Assembly: GCF_035590735.1 (NCBI RefSeq)
Contig: NZ_CP141595.1
Span: forward strand, 3,682,001-3,746,000
DNA: 64,000 nt
Source of the DNA: Rossellomorea aquimaris
GTDB lineage: Bacteria; Bacillota; Bacilli; Bacillales; Bacillaceae_B
Reading direction: 5' to 3'
Each line of letters opens with the position of its first letter. Position 1 is the first letter of the stretch. Position numbers and translations under genes: made by a program. Below, piece after piece: positions 36,223-44,832 of the stretch. Below the pieces are notes generated by a model. The model was given only the letters and a program-made list of their open reading frames with translations. It had not been told where the DNA came from and searched no databases.

Positions 36223-37185
36223 TCATTGTACTTCCGTCTTCGGTTGACCTTCTTTTAAAACTGCCTGAATGTTCTCCACGCATAAGGCCATCATTTTATA
36301 ACGCGTTTCTTTCGAGGAACTGCCGATATGAGGAAGTGCGACAACTTGATCAAATGCAAGAAGTGGATGATCGGCATCAATCGGCTCTCCATCGAATACA
36401 TCCAATCCAGCACCTGCAATGTCACCCCTCTTTAATGCTTTTTCTAATGCCTCTTCATTTACAATCGCACCACGGGCTGCATTGATGAATATCCCTGTTT
36501 TTTTCATCATGGTGAATTGTTCTTCCTGGAACATGCCTTTTGTTCCACGATTCAGTGGAGCAAGAATAACAACAAAATCCGACTGGATTAAAAGGTCTTC
36601 AAATGTTGAATATTGAACTCCAAGGGCTCTTTCCGCTTCATGCTTCCTGGAACGATTATGATAAAGAACATTCATATTGAACCCCTTGGCTCTTCTGGCT
36701 ACCGCTTCGCCGATGCTTCCCATCCCGACGATGCCAATGGTTTTGTGATGAATATCCATGCCTGCCAGGAGAAGGGGTGACCAGCTTTTCCACTTCCCTT
36801 CTTTAATATAGCGATCCGCTTCAACAATTCGTCTTGCCGTCGCCATTAACAGAGCAAAGGTTAAGTCGGCCGTAGTTTCCGTTAGGACATCCGGCGTGTT
36901 ACAAATGGTTATGCCTAATTTTTTTGCCATTTCAAGATCTATATTGTCATATCCCACCGCAAGATTGGCCACGACTTTCAAAGAAGGAGAGTTCTGTAAT
37001 AGCTCCTTGTCTACCCTGTCCGACAGCATCGTAAGTAAAGCAGTGGAGCTCTCGGCTTTACGGAGAAGGATATCCCTTGGCACCGGGACATCCTCCTGTT
37101 CCCACATGTCGACTTCAAATTCGCTCAGCAATGGTGTAATCACTGACTCAGGCAATTTTCTCGTAATGTATATGGATGGCTTCAT
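36223..37185 (-). CDS. D-2-hydroxyacid dehydrogenase (glyoxylate/hydroxypyruvate reductase type)
   Basis: 320 residues: substrate domain with NLAVGYDNIDLEMAKK, NAD(P) motif IGIVGMGSIGEAVARR, catalytic arginine in NAARGAIV, glutamate in VFDGEPI and histidine in LPHIGSSSKETR. R after the second Rossmann strand (YHNRSRK) suggests NADPH. Probably reduces glyoxylate, hydroxypyruvate or 2-ketogluconate; it resembles B. subtilis YvcT, so the exact substrate is open. Start ATG with AGGTAGGGG. Confidence 0.87.
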   Translation of the reverse strand: MKPSIYITRKLPESVITPLLSEFEVDMWEQEDVPVPRDILLRKAESSTALLTMLSDRVDKELLQNSPSLKVVANLAVGYDNIDLEMAKKLGITICNTPDVLTETTADLTFALLMATARRIVEADRYIKEGKWKSWSPLLLAGMDIHHKTIGIVGMGSIGEAVARRAKGFNMNVLYHNRSRKHEAERALGVQYSTFEDLLIQSDFVVILAPLNRGTKGMFQEEQFTMMKKTGIFINAARGAIVNEEALEKALKRGDIAGAGLDVFDGEPIDADHPLLAFDQVVALPHIGSSSKETRYKMMALCVENIQAVLKEGQPKTEVQ

Positions 37186-37274
37186 ATGTATCCCCTACCT
37201 TCACTTCACTTTCCTTCAGTTTAGCATAAAAGTGAAGGTATACAGGGGTTAGAGTCTGTGAAGACCTTGATTGT

Positions 37275-38276
37275 TTAAAGCCATGCAACAAGGGGAATTC
37301 CCCATTTTTTCACCGGTACTTCGGACAAATGATAAAAGTCAGACAGAAATGCCTCATATTGATGGGAATTTTTCAGATAGTTCTCCAGCTTCTCTTCTAC
37401 TACCTTCTTCTTCTGCTCAGAATCTGAAATATAATATTCCTCGATGCATTCGAAATAATGAAGGGGAAACAGAAGTCGTGAATACAGCAGTCTCCATGAG
37501 AATGGTGACAGTGGGGTGATGGATTCATACTCTCTCATGAATTCCTGAAGCTCAGGATGAAACGTTTGGCTTCTCATGAAATATCTTTCTCTAACCCATT
37601 CCGCTATGTCCCGGCTGCAGTGATCGAACACCCACTCAAAAGGAAAATGAATGCACACCTCAGTCCCCCATGTAGATTGAAGAAAACGTTCATGGCAAAC
37701 CGTGCCGGCATCCTCTTGCTTCGGGTCCTCATCCAGCTCCGTATCCACCAGGTACTGAATGGCGTTTTCCGACAAAGCACTGTAATAAGGGTAGCTCTCG
37801 ACAAAACGACGTTCAAACTCATCAGCCGGTTGATCCTGGATAACCTGATAGTACGCTTTCTCTAACTGGGCCAGCCGCTTTTCCCACAGACTCTTCCACT
37901 GGCCCATACGATTTATTTTATCCACCTTTTCATCAAAGGTCCGTCCCCTGAAATGGAATTTGCTTAACTTTCTTCCCAGCTTATTATCAGGGGGGGATTG
38001 GATGCTTTCATTTCTCAGCACCACAAAGTCTTTATCTTTTTCGACAACAAGAAATCTTCCTTCGTTGTTAGGGACGAAGGTTGAGACATGCCGATCCCCC
38101 TGACTTTTTAGGTGCTCTGCCAATTTGTAGAGTTCCACCAAGGTTTCTTGTTCCATATTCGTTACGCCGACAATACTATATACTAACCCCCCAACCAAAT
38201 ATCGATTCATCATTCCATCAAAGAATGCCCTCTCTGGATGCAATCCAAAATGATTGATTAATATTTCTTGAGACAT
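37275..38276 (-). CDS. yutH: YutH, CotS-family spore coat kinase-like protein
   Basis: 333-residue member of the spore-coat CotS/YutH family, an APH-kinase-like fold. The segments HERFLQSTWG and FDHCSRDIAEW occupy the place of the catalytic loop and metal motif, and the usual HxD/DxD acids are not evident, so it is probably a pseudokinase. It probably sits in the forespore or coat. Lies between yutI and yutG as in B. subtilis. RBS ATAGGAGAG. Confidence 0.8.
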   Translation of the reverse strand: MSQEILINHFGLHPERAFFDGMMNRYLVGGLVYSIVGVTNMEQETLVELYKLAEHLKSQGDRHVSTFVPNNEGRFLVVEKDKDFVVLRNESIQSPPDNKLGRKLSKFHFRGRTFDEKVDKINRMGQWKSLWEKRLAQLEKAYYQVIQDQPADEFERRFVESYPYYSALSENAIQYLVDTELDEDPKQEDAGTVCHERFLQSTWGTEVCIHFPFEWVFDHCSRDIAEWVRERYFMRSQTFHPELQEFMREYESITPLSPFSWRLLYSRLLFPLHYFECIEEYYISDSEQKKKVVEEKLENYLKNSHQYEAFLSDFYHLSEVPVKKWGIPLVAWL

Positions 38277-38560
38277 GTTGATCTCTCCTATCTAAAGTGA
38301 CCGTCTTTTTCTTTTTCGCAGGGCGATCTGTGTCACAGAAGTTCTTTTTCATATTGTCATTTTCCTTCATTTTGAAGGACACACATTATATGAATATAAC
38401 CTTTAAAGACATTTATGAATATCTGAAACTGGAGATGGGCAAGAATGAGAGTAGAAGCTATTATTATGTCTATTTTTTAAATAGGAATCATATGTGTAAA
38501 ACAAGGCTTCGTCTAATCGAAATAGGGGTTTTATAATCTTTCAAAGAAAAGGTGAATAGG

Positions 38561-39061
38561 ATGAAGGATAAAGAATCAATGGATTTATTAGAGAAAACGG
38601 CACGTAAATGGCTGCATGAAAGAGGAGTGGAGATTGAAGATATCGCTCAATTGGTCATGTACCTTCAACAAAAATATCATCCTGATCTTGAACTAAAGGA
38701 ATGTGTCTATAATGTTGAACGTGTGTTAACGAAGCGGGAAGTACAGAATGCAATACTGACAGGTATTCAACTTGATATATTGGCTGAGAAAAAGATGCTT
38801 GAAGAACCGCTTCAGGCGATTATTGAAGTGGATGAAGGACTATATGGTGTGGATGAAATCCTGGCCTTTTCGATTGTGAATGTATATGGATCGATCGGAT
38901 TTACAAATTACGGATATATCGACAAGCAAAAACCTGGGATTCTGGAGAGGCTGAATGATAAATCATCTGGTATGTGTCATACCTTTTTGGATGATATCGT
39001 CGGAGCTATTGCAGCAGCTGCTTCAAGTCGTTTGGCACACAGGGCGAAATGCGCAGAATGA
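38561..39061 (+). CDS. yutG: YutG, phosphatidylglycerophosphatase A-family protein
   Basis: 166 residues of the PgpA-like family in its soluble Gram-positive form: YGVDEILAFSIVNVYGSIGFTNYGYIDKQKPG and FLDDIVGAIAAAASSRLAH. The E. coli family hydrolyses PGP to PG; the role in bacilli is not settled. ATG 38561 follows AAAGGTGA and gives the exact YutG length. Confidence 0.85.
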   Translation: MKDKESMDLLEKTARKWLHERGVEIEDIAQLVMYLQQKYHPDLELKECVYNVERVLTKREVQNAILTGIQLDILAEKKMLEEPLQAIIEVDEGLYGVDEILAFSIVNVYGSIGFTNYGYIDKQKPGILERLNDKSSGMCHTFLDDIVGAIAAAASSRLAHRAKCAE

Positions 39062-39073
39062 GGGTTGAATAAG

Positions 39074-39111
39074 TATCCAAATCAGACGACCTGGGTCGTC
39101 TGATTTTTTAG
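39074..39111 (+). terminator. Terminator of yutG
   Basis: AAATCAGACGACC and GGTCGTCTGATTT-like arms with a 2-3-nt loop and T6. Confidence 0.82.
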
Positions 39112-39238
39112 TGATAGAAGAAGTGGAAAAATACGCAAACAAAATAATCATACTATATTCCTAAATGATTACATACTACATATAAATAGATCCTTTTAAC
39201 TAACTTTATTATTGCACATCGATGAATAGTTTTATATA

Positions 39239-39258
39239 ATTACAACTATAGTTGTAAT
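39239..39258. promoter_or_regulatory. Perfect 20-bp palindrome upstream of sda, candidate operator
   Basis: ATTACAACTATAGTTGTAAT is self-complementary; a half-site ATATAGTTGTAA follows at 39267. It lies about 120 bp before sda. Which regulator binds is unknown. Confidence 0.5.
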
Positions 39259-39380
39259 TAACATCAATATAGTTGTAACAAGGCTTCTGTACGAATAAAC
39301 ACCAAATAAAGGCTATCACTTTTATGAGATTCGAGAAAATTTCACATACTACATACGAAGAATAATTGAGGTGAAATCCT

Positions 39381-39503
39381 ATCCGGCTCCTAAGTGACCA
39401 AGCCCTTATTGATGCCTATAAGAAAGCAAAACAGTTAAAACTCAGTAATGAATTTATCATTCTGATCGAACAAGAAATTAAAAAGAGAAAATTAGTTCAT
39501 TAA
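39381..39503 (+). CDS. sda: Sda-like sporulation checkpoint inhibitor, apparent ATC start
   Basis: 40-residue helical hairpin reading RLLSDQALIDAYKKAKQLKL then SNEFIILIEQEIKKRKLVH, matching the Sda family that binds the dimerisation domain of sporulation histidine kinases (KinA) and blocks phosphorelay entry after replication stress. GAGGTGA is followed by 6 bases and ATC at 39381, exactly where homologues have their start codon; the frame has a TGA just upstream and no ATG/GTG/TTG. Its stop overlaps the stop of the convergent regulator gene. Confidence 0.8.
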   Translation: MRLLSDQALIDAYKKAKQLKLSNEFIILIEQEIKKRKLVH

Positions 39504-39751
39504 AGAATCGTTTGATTGTAGATGTCTTCGTGTTCCTCGCAAGTCGGCATAATGTCTTCCCACTGAACATCCAGAGCACACACGATGGCATTCAACTTGT
39601 TCAGGGACGGGTTCGCCTCTCCCTTTTCAATCAAAGAAATATAATTAACCGTTAATCCACATTTGTGACTTAATTCTTGTATGGTGATTTCTTTTGCTCT
39701 TCTATGGTGCCTTATTTTCTTTCCGACAAGTCCTGTAACTGTAATACTCAT
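39500..39751 (-). CDS. SinR-like XRE-family regulator
   Basis: 83-residue DNA-binding protein with an XRE helix-turn-helix (about 8-62): VGKKIRHHRRAKEITIQELSHKCGLTVNYISLIEKG. The tail (CEEHEDIYNQTIL) is short and shows no clear SinI/SinR oligomerisation domain. Convergent with sda, with stop codons overlapping. Probably a transcription repressor; the target is unknown. Codon use looks like its neighbours. Confidence 0.82.
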   Translation of the reverse strand: MSITVTGLVGKKIRHHRRAKEITIQELSHKCGLTVNYISLIEKGEANPSLNKLNAIVCALDVQWEDIMPTCEEHEDIYNQTIL

Positions 39752-40004
39752 TACCTCACTACCCTTTTAAAAATTCTTTAGAAATGACGTGAATGTTTCG
39801 AAAATCAATAAGAAACAGTGACTTTCATTCTTAAAGTTGTTTGCATTCGTAAAGAATAGTTAGAAATTGAAAAGGTATCAATGCTAATAGTCCCCTACTA
39901 CCTTAGTTGTTTACCCTAGTTGCATACCTTTACACTTCATTTCGTAATATTTTTCAAGAAAAATCTTTATATTCTTATTGTTTTTTCAAATCCTGTCTTC
40001 TGGT

Positions 40005-40286
40005 CCTTCTGAGTACTCAAATATGCGTAATGGAAAAATTAGTTAGAGGAAAAACCACATAATACTTTAGGAGTATAATTTTCGTTCCTGCTATTATTAT
40101 ACTCACCCACTATCTATAGAGGCATAGATAGTCGTAAAAAAGACCCTTACAAAGGTCCTCCGAGTATAAATAGTATTTTGATTACTTCTTTTAACACTAG
40201 TTCTATTTTACTTATACGAACGAGGGTTGTCTATTATGAATATGTTACTAATTTAAGAATTTTTTTCTATTTGAGTACTCAGAAGG
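40005..40286. mobile_element. 282-bp element bounded by 19-bp inverted repeats, MITE-like or structured RNA
   Basis: Ends are CCTTCTGAGTACTCAAATA (40005-40023) and its exact reverse complement (40268-40286). Inside are three hairpins: GAGTATAA/TTATACTC near 40070-40105, ACTATCTAT/ATAGATAGT near 40115, and GACCCTT/AAGGTC with T6 on the minus strand near 40140-40160. No ORF of note. The remaining bases 39752-40004 contain only a possible AAAGGTAT/ATACCTTT hairpin. Confidence 0.5.
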
Positions 40287-40291
40287 GTTTA

Positions 40292-40334
40292 GAGGAAGTG
40301 GGGGCTGTAAATACAGCCCCCACTTTTTTATTAT
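40292..40334. terminator. Strong terminator beside yutF, T-tract on the plus strand
   Basis: AGTGGGGGCTGT pairs with ACAGCCCCCACT around AAAT; T6 follows on the plus strand only. No annotated plus-strand gene ends here, which suggests a short transcript from the preceding element. It may also end yutF. Confidence 0.75.
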
Positions 40335-41098
40335 TAGATATCCCATTCATCCAACGTTTCAATAGTATAGGTTGGCTGAATATGCTTCGAACTCAAAGCT
40401 TCTTTGGTTGTTACACCTGTATGAACAAGCAGTGTATCAAGTCCGGCGTTTATTCCGGCCAAAATATCTGTATCATAATTATCCCCAACCATTAACGTAT
40501 CTTTCTTAGGCACACCTAATACAGATAGCGCCTGCTCCATAATGATCGATTCAGGCTTACCGATAAAGACCGGTTCAGTTTGTGTGGAGACTGTGACAAC
40601 TGACGTTAGGGAACCGTTCCCTGGAAGCAACCCTCTTTCAGTCGGAATCGCGATATCTCCATTGGTTGAAATAAAGGTAGCTCCATTTCGCACACCTAAA
40701 CATGCGAGGGATAGCTTCTCATAATTAATATCACGATCAATTCCCACTACCACGAAATCAGGTTTCTCATCCTGAATGGTGATTCCGTTCTCTTCCAGTG
40801 CCGAACGGATTCCTTCTTCACCAATGACATATGCCGTCCCATTTGGCTTTTTCTCCGCCATATACTGAGCAGTCGCCATTGAAGTAGTAAATACCTGTTC
40901 CTTCGTGGCAGGGATATCAAATGACTGCAATTTTTCCGCAACCTGTTCCGGCCTTCTCGAGGAATTATTGGTGACAAACAGATAAGGTAATCCCTTTTCT
41001 TGTAATCGTTTAACAAAATCTCCCGCTTCTTCGATTTTCTCTTTTCCTTTATACATAGTGCCATCTAAATCAATTAAGTAACCTTTATATTCTTTCAT
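40334..41098 (-). CDS. yutF: YutF, HAD-superfamily phosphatase
   Basis: 254-residue HAD type IIA phosphatase (NagD/YutF group): motif I LIDLDGTMYKG, motif II FVTNNSSR, motif III lysine in IGKPESIIMEQAL and motif IV VGDNYDTDILAG. Substrates are likely small phosphoesters such as nucleotides or sugar phosphates. ATG 41098 follows GGAGGTACACA; an upstream in-frame ATG adds 12 unlikely residues. Confidence 0.9.
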   Translation of the reverse strand: MKEYKGYLIDLDGTMYKGKEKIEEAGDFVKRLQEKGLPYLFVTNNSSRRPEQVAEKLQSFDIPATKEQVFTTSMATAQYMAEKKPNGTAYVIGEEGIRSALEENGITIQDEKPDFVVVGIDRDINYEKLSLACLGVRNGATFISTNGDIAIPTERGLLPGNGSLTSVVTVSTQTEPVFIGKPESIIMEQALSVLGVPKKDTLMVGDNYDTDILAGINAGLDTLLVHTGVTTKEALSSKHIQPTYTIETLDEWDI

Positions 41099-41224
41099 TG
41101 TGTACCTCCATTTGCTTATGTATAGTATGTCCAAATACCGGTAGAGCCTGTTCTATTTTCGTTAAGATATATTCTATAAATAAAATAAAACGCTCCCTAT
41201 TTAGAAAGCGCTGTCAAATGCTGA

Positions 41225-41662
41225 TTAATTTTTAAAGGCAGACACAGGTCCCAATTCATTTTCAAGATAGCTCTGAACCTGTTGGGGAAACTTCTCTAAT
41301 GAGTCGAATACCTCGTTTAGAATCGTATGTAATTGCTCATGATGAATGGCTGTATACTCCTGAACAAGAACCTTACGCTCTGCAACAAGTCGTTTAAGAT
41401 CCTCACTCATCTTGTCTCCAATTACCTTTTCGTCCAGAAGAATTTCAATGATATCCTCGTAGCTTCCTGGATCTCTCATAATGAAACCGTCGATCATACT
41501 GTTTCCTACATCAAGTATAGATTCAATAATCGTATGAGCCATTCGCTCCAAAGCTAATTTTTCTAATGTCCCGTTCCATTGGTCATGTTCACTAACAGTC
41601 TTTAACTGCTCATTCATATACAATAATATTTCCTCAATCTTTTCTCTATCTACGAAATACAT
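41225..41662 (-). CDS. yutE: YutE, solitary HepT-like (DUF86) protein
   Basis: 145-residue all-helical DUF86 protein of the HepT/YutE group. HepT toxins use an Rx4-6HxY motif; here the corresponding stretch is RKVLVQEY, with the histidine replaced by glutamine, and no MNT antitoxin gene is adjacent. It is probably not an active RNase toxin. Length and ends (ELGPVSAFKN) match YutE. Confidence 0.85.
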   Translation of the reverse strand: MYFVDREKIEEILLYMNEQLKTVSEHDQWNGTLEKLALERMAHTIIESILDVGNSMIDGFIMRDPGSYEDIIEILLDEKVIGDKMSEDLKRLVAERKVLVQEYTAIHHEQLHTILNEVFDSLEKFPQQVQSYLENELGPVSAFKN

Positions 41663-41797
41663 GGGTGCACCTCTCTCTATGAACGATATCCTCCCCTTTA
41701 TTTTAACATATTTCCCTCACTGTCATACAGCTACATCCTGCATTTCTCAGCTCAGTTTGTTATGATGATATAAGCAAAAAAAGAGGAGGACATCGTC

Positions 41798-42067
41798 ATG
41801 AGTGAACGATTTTATTTATACGATGATACAGAAAATACAAAAACACGCTTTGTGAGTTTTATGGGGGAAAATCAGCGTTACGACTTAGCGATCACTCAAA
41901 CAGATCGCTATTACGGGAAATCTTTAGTATTAGACCTTCAAGGCAGTCGATTTGCGATCGTCGGCAGGGATGACCTTGATGAACCCGGATATGTAGAAAG
42001 TGTATTCAAGCTAACGGAGGAAGAAGCCGATGAATTAAGGGACTTCTTAGGAGAAATCATTATGTAG
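41798..42067 (+). CDS. DUF3055-family protein
   Basis: 89-residue soluble protein, FYLYDDTENTKTRFVSFMG...YDLAITQTDRYYGKSLVLDLQ...FAIVGRDDLDEPGY, typical of DUF3055 in bacilli. AGAGGAGGA precedes the ATG. Function unknown. Confidence 0.8.
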   Translation: MSERFYLYDDTENTKTRFVSFMGENQRYDLAITQTDRYYGKSLVLDLQGSRFAIVGRDDLDEPGYVESVFKLTEEEADELRDFLGEIIM

Positions 42068-42143
42068 TCGTTCTAACATTCCACTATAAAGAATGAAGTT
42101 CACCCCGCTCTCACATACTACTAGTATGAAAGGTGGGAGATAT

Positions 42144-42446
42144 ATGAGTAAAGAACCAAGAGACAAAGAAGAAGAAGTATATAGTGATTTTTCCAACGTT
42201 GAAACATACCGCAATTTTATCGTGCCAGAAACACTGCCAGAAGGGCCATATGGCTCTCCCCGAGGAAAGCATACTCCCGTTGAGAACAAAAGCACTCCTT
42301 GGAAAGAAGGGCAGCGATATTACAGTGCTTTCAACTATGAAAATAAATCACTACATCAGGATATCCCACGTCAGGAGCCTGGATCACACCCTGTTCATGC
42401 AGATCCCGATGTGAATGAAGAACCTCCATATACTGAAAATAAGTAA
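42144..42446 (+). CDS. Small hydrophilic protein, unknown
   Basis: 100 residues, Pro/Glu/Tyr-rich and without hydrophobic segments: NFIVPETLPEGPYGSPRGKH, STPWKEGQRYYSAFNYENK, DIPRQEPGSHPVHADP. Probably a conserved cytosolic protein of bacilli. ATG 42144 follows AAGGTGGGAG. 76 bp after DUF3055; ends at a bidirectional terminator. Family not recognised with certainty. Confidence 0.65.
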   Translation: MSKEPRDKEEEVYSDFSNVETYRNFIVPETLPEGPYGSPRGKHTPVENKSTPWKEGQRYYSAFNYENKSLHQDIPRQEPGSHPVHADPDVNEEPPYTENK

Positions 42447-42451
42447 AATAA

Positions 42452-42487
42452 CAAAAGGAACAAACTGGACGGTTTGTTCCTTTTTCA
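42452..42487. terminator. Bidirectional terminator before yutD
   Basis: AAAGGAACAAAC pairs with GTTTGTTCCTTT with a TGGACG loop; T5 on plus. Confidence 0.8.
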
Positions 42488-42490
42488 CCA

Positions 42491-42766
42491 TTATTTATTT
42501 ACTTTTTTCACAAGAAAATAAGCGCAGCCAAAATTACAGTATTCATACAAATAATCCTTATGTGTACTCACCTTTGTGTCAAAAGAGGCTTTTTGATTAT
42601 GATCATCAAAGAATCCTTTTAAGCGGAGCTGACCATATCCCCAATCCCCAAGGATAAAGTCGTATTTACTTAAGATATCGCTATATCTTTCCTTAAATGC
42701 TTCCTCGTTGAATCCATCTCGAAATTCCTCAACGATTTCGTAGCATGTATTCTGCACACAAATCAT
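42491..42766 (-). CDS. yutD: YutD (DUF1027) protein
   Basis: 91 residues: FRDGFNEEAFKERYSDILSKYDFILGDWGYGQLRLKGF then YLYEYCNFGCAYF, characteristic of YutD/DUF1027. Function unknown. ATG at 42766 was chosen; the upstream GTG lies inside the GGGTGG site. Located between yutE and the YhcN-like gene as in B. subtilis. Confidence 0.85.
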   Translation of the reverse strand: MICVQNTCYEIVEEFRDGFNEEAFKERYSDILSKYDFILGDWGYGQLRLKGFFDDHNQKASFDTKVSTHKDYLYEYCNFGCAYFLVKKVNK

Positions 42767-42881
42767 CTTGTCCACCCACTTTCATTATTTCCTTTATCTT
42801 AAATTATAACGGATTGTCCATTAATTACTATGAAAAATTGTCATAAGAGATGGTCACCCTATCAAATAGGGGGTGTTTAAC

Positions 42882-43601
42882 TTGAATAAATTCATTCTGG
42901 GTACAACTGTACTAACTATTGCGCTAATCGGAACTGCTTGTGATGGAATTGACACGGCAAATGAAGAAATGTTTCACGACAATGGAAATACCATTAACGT
43001 GAATGACCGGGAGGACCTGTACAACGAAAATAGCTGGACGAAAAAAGGAGCTCACCGCGGTGAGGACTTCGGCTATGTTCGCCAACAGAAAAGTCCCACA
43101 GGTGGTCAATCCATTTCCACAAAGGATATGTACAGCATCAATCGAGAACAAGTAGCAGACACGATCAGCAAAATGAGTGTCTCTCTTCCAGACGTCAAGG
43201 ATTGTTCCACTCTTGTCACTGATGAAGAAGTGCTGATTTCATACGTGACGGACAAAAAGGATAAAGATGGCCGCTTTGAAGTAGCCGACCAAGTAAAGAA
43301 AACAGCCATGTCGGTTATTCCCCGTTGGTACCATGTATATGTGACCGATGACAAGAGCCTGATGCGCAATGTAGAAAACCTGGCCAAAATGGATAGCGAT
43401 AGCCGTAACGCCAACACAGCCATTGATGATACCATCAACCTTATGCTGCAGGATTCTCCTCAGGGAAGAAATGTAGACGCAGGTGAAAATCCAAATGGTG
43501 AAATGACATCTGAGAAATACGAAATGCAAGACGACGATGTCCACAAAATCAACAAAGACCGCCAAAAGCGAAAAGATAACACAGATAACATGGTCGATTA
43601 A
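42882..43601 (+). CDS. yutC: YhcN/YlaJ-family sporulation lipoprotein (YutC-like)
   Basis: 239-residue lipoprotein: signal peptide with lipid cysteine in IGTAC (C20, though glycine at -3 is unusual), then a YhcN/YlaJ domain (YSINREQVADTISKMSVSLP...EVLISYVTD...VIPRWYHVYVTDD) and a Lys/Asp-rich tail. Family members are made in the forespore and found in the spore inner membrane. TTG at 42882 follows AGGGGGTG by 6 bases. The yutC name rests on position between yutD and lipA. Confidence 0.8.
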   Translation: MNKFILGTTVLTIALIGTACDGIDTANEEMFHDNGNTINVNDREDLYNENSWTKKGAHRGEDFGYVRQQKSPTGGQSISTKDMYSINREQVADTISKMSVSLPDVKDCSTLVTDEEVLISYVTDKKDKDGRFEVADQVKKTAMSVIPRWYHVYVTDDKSLMRNVENLAKMDSDSRNANTAIDDTINLMLQDSPQGRNVDAGENPNGEMTSEKYEMQDDDVHKINKDRQKRKDNTDNMVD

Positions 43602-43621
43602 TTAGAATACAGAAGCTCTTT

Positions 43622-43676
43622 GCTACAAAAAGGACTGACTGTTAGAGATCTTCTCCTTCAAGTCAGTCCTTTTATA
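43622..43676. terminator. Shared terminator of the lipoprotein gene and lipA
   Basis: AAAAGGACTGACT pairs with AGTCAGTCCTTTT across a 20-nt loop, with A/T tracts on both sides. Confidence 0.75.
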
Positions 43677-43685
43677 TATGAAAAG

Positions 43686-44603
43686 TTATGCCTTTTGAAC
43701 TTCTTGCTCACCGGCTGCTTGTCTTGCTTTGGCAGCTGCATTAACTTGCTCATCTGCATGGTAGGAAGAACGAACGAGTGGTCCTGCTTCACAGTGACTG
43801 AAGCCTTTTTCCATCGCTGCTTCACGCAGTTCAGCAAATTCATCCGGGTGATAATATTTCTGTACTTTCAAGTGTTTCTTAGATGGTTGCAGATATTGAC
43901 CTAATGTCACAATATCCACATGATTTGCACGCAAATCATCCATTGTTTCAAGAATTTCTTCCTTCGTTTCCCCAAGACCAACCATGATACTTGATTTTGT
44001 TGGAATTTCCGGATTTAATTCTTTTGCACGACGCAAGAATTCCAATGTGCGATCGTAAGTAGCGCGGGCACGAACTCTTGGAGTCAAGCGACGAACGGTT
44101 TCGACATTGTAGTTCATGATGTCTGGCTTTGCATCCATCAATGTCTTGATATTATCGAAAACTCCCCCCATATCGGAAGGTAATACTTCTATGGAAGTGA
44201 ATGGGCTCTTACGACGAATGGCACGAACCGTTTCAGCAAATACTTGCGATCCACCATCTTTCAGATCATCACGTGCAACAGCTGTAATAACTACGTGCTT
44301 CAGGTTCATTAATTGTACAGAATCAGCAACGCGTTCTGGTTCTTTCAGATCTAATTCAGTCGGCAGGCCTGTTTTTACTGCGCAGAAACGGCATGCTCGT
44401 GTACAAATATCTCCAAGAATCATGAAGGTAGCTGTTCTTCTAGTTCCCCAACATTCATGAATATTAGGACAACGAGCCTCTTCACATACCGTGTGAAGGT
44501 TGTTTTCACGCATCATTTTCTTCAAGCCCATATAGTTATCATTCGTATTCAGCTTAATTTTAAGCCAATCCGGTTTACGAATGTGTTCATCTTTCTTACT
44601 CAT
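43686..44603 (-). CDS. lipA: Lipoyl synthase LipA (YutB)
   Basis: 305-residue radical SAM enzyme inserting two sulfurs into octanoyl chains on lipoate-dependent proteins. The auxiliary-cluster cysteines are C40, C45 and C51 (VCEEARCPNIHEC) and the SAM-cluster cysteines C67, C71 and C74 (CTRACRFC); the C-terminal serine ligand is in RSSYHAD. ATG 44603 follows a GGAGATGAGGGG site; an upstream extension is unsupported. Depends on the Suf/Nfu proteins of this window. Confidence 0.95.
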   Translation of the reverse strand: MSKKDEHIRKPDWLKIKLNTNDNYMGLKKMMRENNLHTVCEEARCPNIHECWGTRRTATFMILGDICTRACRFCAVKTGLPTELDLKEPERVADSVQLMNLKHVVITAVARDDLKDGGSQVFAETVRAIRRKSPFTSIEVLPSDMGGVFDNIKTLMDAKPDIMNYNVETVRRLTPRVRARATYDRTLEFLRRAKELNPEIPTKSSIMVGLGETKEEILETMDDLRANHVDIVTLGQYLQPSKKHLKVQKYYHPDEFAELREAAMEKGFSHCEAGPLVRSSYHADEQVNAAAKARQAAGEQEVQKA

Positions 44604-44832
44604 ACCCCTCATCTCCAATCCTAAATAATTCTGACTTAGGCAAAGAGTGAAACGCTTTCTCAATCGTTCATCTTATGTAAAAAAAGCCATCATCAATATA
44701 CTTCTTTTGTCACTTTATCATACTAAAAAAGTGAAAACAAGCATGTGTTACCCTATTACCATTTATTGATGATTATGAATCCCGATGAACGATACAAACT
44801 AGAAGTAGGCCCCTAAAAATGGAGGGATTATT

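Noticed and set aside
38297..38536. 79-residue plus-strand ORF before yutG
   Set aside because: No binding site at its start and low-complexity Phe-rich beginning; an internal start at about 38391 could give a 48-residue protein, but support is too weak.
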